Of a stretch of DNA of 64,000 nucleotides, positions 57,313 through 64,000 are shown piece by piece; position 1 is the stretch's first letter; every line of letters starts with the position of its first letter. Location of the stretch: the NCBI RefSeq assembly GCF_002245495.1, contig NZ_NQJF01000003.1, positions 1 through 64,000 on the forward strand, in the 5' to 3' direction. The translations under genes and the position numbers were made by a program. The notes below the pieces were generated by a model. The model saw nothing but the letters and a program-made list of their open reading frames with translations. It did not search any database and was not told the DNA's origin. This DNA comes from Oceanimonas baumannii (GTDB taxonomy: Bacteria; Pseudomonadota; Gammaproteobacteria; Enterobacterales; Aeromonadaceae).

Positions 57313-58218
57313 ATGCAGTTATTTTTCCATGATGTTGGCTTAAAAGGGGCTAATGCAGACTTTCCAAAAACCGTCTTTGGCAATGTTGCAGTTTCCGATA
57401 TAGTCGAACATTGTCCAATCCATCTTCAAACGGAAGTTGAAAATAAGCTTTTAGCTGAATTTCCTGATGGATGGTGTAACGTTTGGGGCGTTCCTGATGG
57501 AGCAAAAAGTGTTATTCGCCAACTGAAAGTTGATGATGTAATGCTCTTAATAAAAACCACTGGAGGGGACGGTGATATGCCAGCTCTTTGCCATGTGAAA
57601 GGTTTCTGGAAAGAGCAGTTACTAGAACTATCAAATTTCTTGTGGGGAAGTAGTCACTTCCCTTATGTATTCTTTTTCAAAACGCAGCACATTGACCTGA
57701 CTTGGACTCAGTTTAAGAAAGATGTCCAGTACATGCCTAATTTTCGACCATCAGGAAATGTATACCGTGTAAAAAGTGAAAGACTCGATCATTTCGGTGG
57801 TTCAGATGGCTACGTTTGTCATCTCTTACAAGATACTTATTCGACTGGTAATGTGGGACGTTATGAACTTAGAGAAAATACACCAGAGCAAGAATACGCT
57901 GAGGGTGAAAGGCAGGTTCGTGAAGCTTCATACTTCAAGCGCAATGCAAAGCTAGTAAAAGATGCAAAAGCTAAGTTTGGCTTCATATGTCAAATTTGTG
58001 ATTTCGACTTCGAGTCGGTGTATGGGAAAGAGTTAGGCTCTGGTTTTATCGAGTGCCACCATAAGAATCCACTGCATGAGAAGGATAACAATTACAGCAG
58101 TACACTAGATGACGTTTGTATGGTTTGTTCTAATTGCCATCGTATGCTTCATCGCACCAAGCCAGCCATGAAACCAGAAGAGCTAAAAGAAAGGCTGCAA
58201 AAAAAACCGTATAACTAA
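57313..58218 (+). CDS. HNH endonuclease with a PUA/EVE-like N-terminal part
   Basis: A 301-aa protein. The C-terminal HNH nuclease domain has zinc pairs Cys226/Cys229 (CQICDF) and Cys272/Cys275 (CSNC), and the catalytic motif ECHHKNPL (His249/His250, Asn252). The N-terminal 200 residues (WGVPDGAKSVIRQLKVDDVMLLI, then FWGSSHFPYVFFFKTQHIDLTW) look like a PUA/EVE-type pocket, the fold that reads modified bases in EVE-HNH restriction enzymes. That part is inference. AGGAAG precedes the ATG. Codon use is AT-rich compared with the surrounding chromosome. A type IV restriction or anti-phage role is plausible. Confidence 0.8.
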   Translation: MQLFFHDVGLKGANADFPKTVFGNVAVSDIVEHCPIHLQTEVENKLLAEFPDGWCNVWGVPDGAKSVIRQLKVDDVMLLIKTTGGDGDMPALCHVKGFWKEQLLELSNFLWGSSHFPYVFFFKTQHIDLTWTQFKKDVQYMPNFRPSGNVYRVKSERLDHFGGSDGYVCHLLQDTYSTGNVGRYELRENTPEQEYAEGERQVREASYFKRNAKLVKDAKAKFGFICQICDFDFESVYGKELGSGFIECHHKNPLHEKDNNYSSTLDDVCMVCSNCHRMLHRTKPAMKPEELKERLQKKPYN

Positions 58219-58430
58219 CTATTTAAGGCTTCAGCACGCGTGTCATTTTAGTATACGGTGACTTTGGTGCTGAGGTGTTATGCGGTAGTTTGGTAATTGC
58301 GTGCTCCATGCCTTAACAGAGCGTTATGTGAAGTAGCAAACGGCAAGGTAAAATAGTTAAAACAACATCTTTATCAATATAATTTCCGTCTCAACATTGA
58401 AGTAACCCCCCATTATTTTTAGGAGACCAC

Positions 58431-59864
58431 ATGAGGGTTTCAGAATACTTTAATATTAATCGAACACAAGCATACTTAGATTTTGTTGATGTTCCTCTTG
58501 ATACGGATTTAGCAGTTTTCTTGGATCCGGGCGCAATAAAATCACTAGATTCCTCTTGGGGGAATGAGCTATCTTCCTTTCTTCAATCCTTTTTTGAGAC
58601 GGTTCTAAAACTAATAAGGAAAGGAGAGAACCAAAGAGCCAAAGAGCTATTATCTTCACTAAATGAGGGTAATGAGTTCCACCTTGGTTATTCTGTAGGG
58701 AAGTCTCGTGGTCATGGGTTTGGTGACGAGTCAGCAGACTCTGTATGGGATGCATTAACAAAAAGTAAGGCGGCAACATCTGGTTTGCTCCAAGATTTAG
58801 AGGATACTGCCTTGCTTATTAATGGCATTGGGACTGATATGATTTCTGATGCCGTTTGTAATATTCTTCGTCATTCGTTGATTAAATACACTCAAGATAT
58901 GTGCCGCTACTATGGTATTCCTTTGACACCCGGCGTGGCTTCAGGTCCTTTATGGAACCCACTGAAGGAAATTTGGGAAAATGACTTCGTTCATTTGCCT
59001 GTTACAGATTACGGTAAAGTAATCTTGGTTCCTAAGGTTCTAGTCCGCAGTCGCTTGAGCTTTCAGTATGATGAGTATTACAGATATTACCTGCTTCCGC
59101 AGATGCAATCAGAGCACCTTAAAAAACAAACGTCACTTGTAGAAACTCTAAAAAATGGTTCTCAAAGGGTTACTAAAAAATCATTAATGGAGAAATATGG
59201 AAAGGATAAGCTTGCTGTAGTCGAACAGACCATTTTGAAACCGCATGTCTTAGATGAATACCGTGAAGCTAAAGCGGATAGTCCGTCTAGTCCACTTTCT
59301 CATGAGCAGTTTTCAGAACTGGAGCATATAGATAAGCCCGATATCGATGACTTACTTGCCCAACTCAAGGTATTACCAGTTGGTAGGGAAGCAGCAGAAG
59401 AGTATGAGGATATTATTGAGAAAATCTTATCAGTGGTTTTATATCCTTCGTTATGTAATCCCAAAAAACAACACAAGATACATGAAGGTCGTAAGAGAAT
59501 AGACATTACTTACACCAACGAGGCAAAAGGTGGTTTTTTCTATTGGCTGGCAATGCATTATCCTGCACCTCAGATATTTGTAGAGTGCAAAAACTATGGA
59601 AAAGAAGTTGCTAATCCTGAGGTTGACCAGCTGTCAGGGCGCTTTTCGCCAAGTCGGGGAAAAGTAGGAATCCTTATATGCCGTTCGATCGAAAATAAAG
59701 AGTTGCTATATAAACGCTGTGTAGACACTGCACAAGACCAGCGTGGTTTTATTATAGCGTTGGACGATAATGATCTTGAAAACTTGTTACACGAATATAT
59801 AGAAAGTCAAGGCTCACAAGAATTCCCTATATTACGTGAATTCTGGAGGAAGTTGGTAAACTAA
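58431..59864 (+). CDS. Unknown protein with a PD-(D/E)XK nuclease-like C-terminus
   Basis: A 477-aa protein. The C-terminal region has a D...ExK...Q pattern: Asp358 (RIDITYTN), Glu385 and Lys387 (IFVECKNYG), then VDQLSGRF. This is the signature of Mrr/RecB-like restriction nucleases. The N-terminal 330 residues (MRVSEYFNINRTQAYLDFVDVPL, then FLDPGAIKSLDSSWGNE) are unassigned. AGGAGA is 6 bases before the ATG. It is AT-rich and 212 bp after the HNH gene on the same strand. Together they look like defence cargo. Whether they act in one system is unknown. Confidence 0.72.
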   Translation: MRVSEYFNINRTQAYLDFVDVPLDTDLAVFLDPGAIKSLDSSWGNELSSFLQSFFETVLKLIRKGENQRAKELLSSLNEGNEFHLGYSVGKSRGHGFGDESADSVWDALTKSKAATSGLLQDLEDTALLINGIGTDMISDAVCNILRHSLIKYTQDMCRYYGIPLTPGVASGPLWNPLKEIWENDFVHLPVTDYGKVILVPKVLVRSRLSFQYDEYYRYYLLPQMQSEHLKKQTSLVETLKNGSQRVTKKSLMEKYGKDKLAVVEQTILKPHVLDEYREAKADSPSSPLSHEQFSELEHIDKPDIDDLLAQLKVLPVGREAAEEYEDIIEKILSVVLYPSLCNPKKQHKIHEGRKRIDITYTNEAKGGFFYWLAMHYPAPQIFVECKNYGKEVANPEVDQLSGRFSPSRGKVGILICRSIENKELLYKRCVDTAQDQRGFIIALDDNDLENLLHEYIESQGSQEFPILREFWRKLVN

Positions 59865-60238
59865 TCATCTAAAAAAGGATTTAAGAGTGATTTGCAATGC
59901 TTTGCATTTTCAGTTCAAGGTTGGATTCCGTGTTTGCGGCGTAATGATTTAGGTTAGGTGGTGGCGTTCACACTTTAATGTGGTGTTTAAGGAGTACAGG
60001 ATCAAGGGCCACGTCATTTATAGCTGATTGGTGATTATAACCACTGCGGTGGCTGGTTACTGCTGGATGTGGCTTAAATATAATTCATGGTAAAGCCAAA
60101 ACAGATTAACGTCAGCCATTCCGGATAGTCTTATTCATCTGATTTATACTCGGGTGAAGGCATCGGTGTTGGTATCATTCAGTGATTTAAGTTTCCAGGC
60201 TTACGCTTTGCAGCACTGCAGCCTGAGCATGTAACATA
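59865..60238. other. Intergenic region between cargo and phage-like module
   Basis: About 370 bp between convergent genes. No frame, repeat or clear terminator was found. Confidence 0.6.
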
Positions 60239-60550
60239 TCATCTTGACCGCCTGACAACCTTGGGGCCGTCCGGCTCAGACTCCATTACAGGCGGTAACT
60301 CTTTCTTCAGTCTTTCCAGCAGCTCTTCCCGTTCAGCCGGCGGCAGCCGGCTGATCATCTTGAACACTTCACTGTCCCGGATAGGTAGTTGTGAGGGTGC
60401 CAGTTCGTGGGAATATCCCACCGACTCAACCCAACGGTGCCCGCACAAAACCTGGCTGCAGCTGATGTAAAGCTCGGCGTAATCGGCCGTAATCCGGTTA
60501 TTTTTCGTGACTATGGCCTTTGCCCCGCAGGCACGGCAGGTGAAGCGCAT
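60239..60550 (-). CDS. ogr: Ogr/Delta-type zinc-finger late transcription activator
   Basis: A 103-aa protein. The N-terminal zinc finger has Cys5, Cys8, Cys31 and Cys36 (CRAC ... CSQVLC), the spacing of phage P2 Ogr and P4 Delta, which activate late phage promoters with host RNA polymerase. The tail (LPPAEREELLERLKKELPP) is an added helix. The start at 60550 follows GGGAGG; a frame to 60571 is longer but less well placed. It is downstream of the gpA gene. Confidence 0.88.
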   Translation of the reverse strand: MRFTCRACGAKAIVTKNNRITADYAELYISCSQVLCGHRWVESVGYSHELAPSQLPIRDSEVFKMISRLPPAEREELLERLKKELPPVMESEPDGPKVVRRSR

Positions 60551-60996
60551 TCTTCCTCCCACAAATTTCAAAAGTGAAACCTTTCCGTTCGGCGTGAAAA
60601 CAGGCTACCCCCTTGCCCCGCCTCGCTTTCTGCAATGTTTATTGTTGGTCAGATAAAACATTGCACATCGAAATAAAGCCACGTAAACGGCCGGAGAGGC
60701 AGAGCCGGCGCGGCTTTGCGATCCTTGCCGGATCCAGCGCTACCCCTCCGTAATTTCATTTCCCTTCAAAAAAGATCATTCGTTGAAATTCTGCTTTCCC
60801 TGCCACAACCCCAACCATGGCGCGGTCTGGCGGCTTGTATTGCACACCCGCAGAATTTCAGATTTTTTATGACGTAAAGTGCGCAGGCGGGCGCGGAGGA
60901 GCGCGGTTTTCGTGACTCCTTTGTTTACGTCGTGGCTGCCCCATGGTGCCCCTACAGCCATCACTGCAGCGCCGCCAGTGGGGAGTTTGCGAACGG
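60551..60996. other. Non-coding gap between gpA and ogr
   Basis: 446 bp. TGCAATGTTT (60631-60640) and AAACATTGCA (60656-60665) are perfect 10-base inverted arms around a 15-base loop. This may be a regulatory or replication structure. GGCCGGAGAGGCAGAGCCGG-like GC-rich sequence follows. No gene is seen. Confidence 0.5.
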
Positions 60997-63198
60997 TCAC
61001 AGGGCATCTCCCTGGCTTTGGCAGGAGGACACAAACCCGGACAGCCGGAGCAGGTGGTTATTCTGCTGGAATGATGCCGGCGCTTCTCTGCGCTCCTTAT
61101 CCAGTACAGTCTTCAGTATGTGAACCGCCTGGAAGGTATCAAAGGCACCTTTGATGTAGTCATCAAGCTGCAGCTGACCAATCAACACGGCCATGGCCTG
61201 ACGCTTCAGCCAGTGTTGCTGGCACCTGTCCATTTCCCGGCTTTCTGCCCATGCGTTATTGCCATTCGGTGCCGGCGACCGGCCAAACTGGGGCCGGTGC
61301 CGGGACTGATAAAACCGGCCGTCACGGATCCAGTGATAAAGCCCGTCCACTACCACCACAGCACCGCTTTCCATTCGCGCCCGGTCCACGCTATCGAGCC
61401 CGGCGCGGGCCAGCTCAGCTGCCAGGGGCGGGAGTTCTATCTGTCCCGTACAGTTATTGTCAGAGCTCCAAGGGGCGCGGCTGCCGCCGCTTAAGGGCAA
61501 CTCGCTGCGCTCGCCACAACCCAGCACCTTTGACTTTCTGATCACGGTCCAACCATCAAGGCGGGTGCGCATTGAACAGCCTCCGGCTGATGTAACACCC
61601 ACTAAGCGGCGCAGATCTTCGCCGTATTTACTGGCACAGGGGATAACCAGATGGGCCAACTTTACTGGCCGATCTTCTCTGGGCAGTGATACCCCACCCA
61701 TAGAGCCGATATACTCGGCCCAGTTGCCGGCGTCAGCGGCACGCCTTGCCAGCTCAATCAAAGGATCCTGAACAGCTTCCCGCAGCCTCCGCAGTTCCCG
61801 CCATACCGTCACGGCCGGGCCGCCTATCTGCTGAAACTGACGTATGCCCCACAGGCTGGCCCAGGCGGCCACATTAATGGCGGTATCGCTGGCCTGAGCT
61901 TCAGCCTCGTAGTCATCCCCTACCCTGTGGCCATCAATGTTTTTGGCAATGTACTTGGCAATATAGCCCGTGGCGCTGCCGTACTCTGGATCAATGGCCA
62001 GCACGTCAAAACGGGCTGAGCGGTTGTTCTTTATCTCGCCCTGGTCATGTTCGCAGGCGTAGTGACCCAGAATATCCCGCAGTTCATCACGCTGGTCCGG
62101 CGCAACAAACAACAACATGTGCCAGTGTGGTGTGCCGTCGTGGTGCGGCTCCACCACACGAAAGCCATAAACAGTGATGCCAGCCCGGGCCATAGCAGCA
62201 CGGGCTTTGGCCCACTGCTTGCACAGATAAGCCTGCGCATCTTTAGGACTGGTGCCACGGTATCGCTTGTTACGAACCGAGCGGCCACGATCAGCCTTAA
62301 CCGTATTCCAGGCATGAAACCGGCTGGGCGTGGTCCAGGTGTAGAACTCGGCAGCGTGGCCCTGCTCCCAGGCCAGATCCTCAAAGCCCCGCATTCTTAC
62401 CATCAGCTCCACCCGGCGAACCTCCGGATTAGAAACACTGGCGGCATGAGCCTCGGCCAGAGACAACTCCAGCTCCTCTTCCTCATTCACCACCAGCATA
62501 TCGGCCAGCCAGCGAGCCTGTGCGGTCTTATTGGCCCGGTACTCCATAAAGGCCCGGTGTGATACATAAGGGCTCACTCCCCGCCGCACATCACCGGACA
62601 TGATGGCAATCAGCTCCTGATGCCGCTGATAAGCGCGGCGAATTTGCCGCAGCCACCAGCTGTCATCCTGCAGCCTGGCTAACGCACTGGCAGCATGATC
62701 AAGGTGCTTATCTGTAACCTCTTTGCTCAGGTCGGGCAGTACCGGTGAAAATCCCCACTGCCGGGCCGGTGCCATGGCGGCCGCCAGAAGCTCTGCCGCC
62801 GGCTGCGTAGTAGTAAACCCGTTGGTTAAGTTATCAATAATGGCGGCGACCTGACCGGCCCACTCCCGGGCTACTTCTTCACGCCGCTTTTCCTCGTTGA
62901 TGCGTTTCAGCGAAACCGGAAAACGCTCCTGTTGCTCCCGGGCAACGCCGGCCGCCATGCGTAGCCAGATGTTTGCCGACTTTGCCTTGTATTGCTTACG
63001 GCGGCGCTGATATTCGCTGAACAGCTTACCGGCGGCTTTTAGCTCCAGACCTTTTAACGAGTCTTCAATAAATGCCAGATCTTCCGGGCCCGTAGGCCCG
63101 GTGAACAGAGACTGAATGACCTTTTCTCCGGCCACATAGGCAGGAATGGCAACAGGAACAGGGGCTCTGACTATAGAAGGGGGTAATTTAATGCTCAT
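60997..63198 (-). CDS. Phage P2 gpA-like replication endonuclease (HUH Rep)
   Basis: A 733-aa rolling-circle initiator. The metal-binding HUH motif is PHWHMLLF within PHHDGTPHWHM at about residue 355. The two-tyrosine motif YIAKYIAKNIDG lies at about 412-420. The FHAWNTVKADRGRSVRNKRY region is also typical of P2 gpA. Such proteins nick the phage origin and prime leading-strand synthesis from the host fork. The start (ATG 63198) overlaps the upstream small gene by 11 bases. The C-terminal 150 residues carry a low-similarity Gly/Ser/Arg-rich portion. Confidence 0.93.
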   Translation of the reverse strand: MSIKLPPSIVRAPVPVAIPAYVAGEKVIQSLFTGPTGPEDLAFIEDSLKGLELKAAGKLFSEYQRRRKQYKAKSANIWLRMAAGVAREQQERFPVSLKRINEEKRREEVAREWAGQVAAIIDNLTNGFTTTQPAAELLAAAMAPARQWGFSPVLPDLSKEVTDKHLDHAASALARLQDDSWWLRQIRRAYQRHQELIAIMSGDVRRGVSPYVSHRAFMEYRANKTAQARWLADMLVVNEEEELELSLAEAHAASVSNPEVRRVELMVRMRGFEDLAWEQGHAAEFYTWTTPSRFHAWNTVKADRGRSVRNKRYRGTSPKDAQAYLCKQWAKARAAMARAGITVYGFRVVEPHHDGTPHWHMLLFVAPDQRDELRDILGHYACEHDQGEIKNNRSARFDVLAIDPEYGSATGYIAKYIAKNIDGHRVGDDYEAEAQASDTAINVAAWASLWGIRQFQQIGGPAVTVWRELRRLREAVQDPLIELARRAADAGNWAEYIGSMGGVSLPREDRPVKLAHLVIPCASKYGEDLRRLVGVTSAGGCSMRTRLDGWTVIRKSKVLGCGERSELPLSGGSRAPWSSDNNCTGQIELPPLAAELARAGLDSVDRARMESGAVVVVDGLYHWIRDGRFYQSRHRPQFGRSPAPNGNNAWAESREMDRCQQHWLKRQAMAVLIGQLQLDDYIKGAFDTFQAVHILKTVLDKERREAPASFQQNNHLLRLSGFVSSCQSQGDAL

Positions 63199-63439
63199 GG
63201 GACCCCCTCAGTTTTTTCATGCTTTCTTCAAGGTCAAGCCGGTTATTTTCATCCAGCTTCTGGGTCATGCTTTTGCCTACTTCTTGAATCAGATAGCCCA
63301 GACTTCTTATGGTTTTGTCAGACATACCAGCAGAAGGATCGAGGCTGGAAAGAAGATCACCTAAGGCAGTAACGCCAAGGGCCATGCTATGAACGCTTTC
63401 TTCGTTTTCTGCAATCCGCTGTTTGCTGGGAGTACTCAT
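63188..63439 (-). CDS. Small phage early protein, unknown
   Basis: An 83-aa helical, acidic protein (AENEESVHSMALGVTALGDLL, then LIQEVGKSMTQKLDENN). It overlaps both neighbours by 4 and 11 bases, so it is part of a coupled early operon with the PrtN-like gene and gpA. The family is not recognised. Confidence 0.65.
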   Translation of the reverse strand: MSTPSKQRIAENEESVHSMALGVTALGDLLSSLDPSAGMSDKTIRSLGYLIQEVGKSMTQKLDENNRLDLEESMKKLRGSHEH

Positions 63440-63717
63440 GCTCTTTTGCCTCCCACACTAAGATGCTGGATTCGCTCGGCGGCTGCTTGGCGCTGCGTGT
63501 CGATATAAGCGGCCAGATCAACCAGATGTATGAGATAAGGGGATTTTTGAGAAGCGCGGAAAGCCGGCACCGGGAGCTGGCCGGCAGTGGCTTTGGCCTT
63601 AGCGGTTTGAGGGGCCATACCGAAATAGTGATCGGCCACGTCGTCCAGGCGAACGGTGGTCACACCACCGTAAGTGGCCATCAGCATAAAGACGGTGGGA
63701 GATAATACCTGGCTCAT
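63436..63717 (-). CDS. Pyocin activator PrtN-family protein
   Basis: A 93-aa protein with the PrtN pattern: TVFMLMATYGG, VRLDDVADHYFG, KAKATAGQLPVPAFRASQKSPYLIHLVDLAAYIDTQR. PrtN activates pyocin genes in Pseudomonas; short homologues occur as early genes in P2-like prophages and satellites. It overlaps the following gene by 4 bases. Confidence 0.85.
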   Translation of the reverse strand: MSQVLSPTVFMLMATYGGVTTVRLDDVADHYFGMAPQTAKAKATAGQLPVPAFRASQKSPYLIHLVDLAAYIDTQRQAAAERIQHLSVGGKRA

Positions 63718-63884
63718 GCTACACCCCCTTTACGGGCCGGGGTACGGCTCAGAAACACCAGATTAGGGCCGGCCAGATGGGCGCGGGCCTCGGCTTCGGT
63801 TCGACCGAAGGCGGAAACAATACGGATACGGGAAAGCTCGGCCAGCTTGTGGCCTGGGGAACAAATGAGGAATTGATAGAGCAT
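63714..63884 (-). CDS. Icd-like small phage protein, 5' end uncertain
   Basis: From ATG 63884 the product is 56 aa (MLYQFLICSPGHKLAELSRIRIVSAFGRTEAEARAHLAG in two parts). This resembles the C-terminal part of 'host cell division inhibitor Icd-like' proteins of P2-like elements. The same frame stays open upstream through RLPVHPVLNFKQGID to the window edge at 64000, and relatives often carry such an extension, so the true start may be further right or outside the window. It overlaps the PrtN-like gene by 4 bases. Confidence 0.55.
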   Translation of the reverse strand: MLYQFLICSPGHKLAELSRIRIVSAFGRTEAEARAHLAGPNLVFLSRTPARKGGVA

Positions 63885-64000
63885 ATCGATACCCTGCTTG
63901 AAGTTCAAAACAGGGTGGACTGGCAGCCTCAAGACGTGCGCCCAAGCAGGAACGCGCGATGGTGCTTTGCGGTCAAGCCGCTTGGCTCCAATCCTTGCAC

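Overview
The window looks like chromosome from a marine or aquatic gammaproteobacterium. The order mrcA / pilMNOPQ-aroK-aroB-damX-dam-rpe-gph-trpS, dnaB-alr and zur-dusA is typical of that class. Protein style (bacterioferritin pair, short tyrosine-catabolic genes, Tad locus) suggests Aeromonadales of the Oceanimonas/Oceanisphaera/Zobellella type; this placement is inference. Base composition is moderately GC-rich except for an AT-richer block at about 57.0-60.0 kb. No rRNA, tRNA or CRISPR array was seen.

Layout. 1-4.4 kb: 3' end of a cysNC sulfate-activation fusion, cysQ, and a two-module capsule glycosyltransferase (KpsC type) whose linker carries three in-frame 37-codon repeats. 4.4-7.6 kb: formaldehyde detoxification (fghA, frmA) with a divergent LysR gene. 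7.7-10 kb: iron and oxidative-stress block with two complementary bacterioferritin subunits, an unknown 137-aa protein, Mn-type superoxide dismutase and an overlapping 38-codon membrane ORF. 10-16 kb: an unknown lipoprotein, a MarR regulator and homogentisate dioxygenase, fumarylacetoacetase and acetoacetyl-CoA synthetase as a coupled operon. 16.1-36.4 kb: a Tad/Flp pilus locus with prepilin peptidase, a sensor kinase/response regulator pair of PprA/PprB type, the assembly operon rcpC-rcpA-tadZ-tadA-tadB-tadC-tadD-DUF3613, flp, and tadE/G/F. Embedded in it are a very repetitive putative lipoprotein and a two-partner-secretion (TpsB) outer-membrane transporter. 36.4-48 kb: trpS-gph-rpe, dam-damX-aroB-aroK and pilQPONM. 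48-56.3 kb: mrcA, a Tim44-like protein, dnaB, alr, a BASS transporter and zur.

At 56.41 kb the 5' end of dusA is read for 15-16 codons and then breaks off, the classic scar of an element integrated in dusA. From there to the right edge the DNA is foreign: a two-gene nuclease cargo (HNH nuclease, PD-(D/E)XK nuclease), then a phage P2-type ogr, the gpA replication endonuclease and small early genes (PrtN-like, Icd-like). No head or tail genes lie between the ogr/gpA side and the dusA junction.

Three short palindromic repeat families are scattered between the left-hand genes. In several places they supply coding sequence, including C-termini and the KpsC linker.
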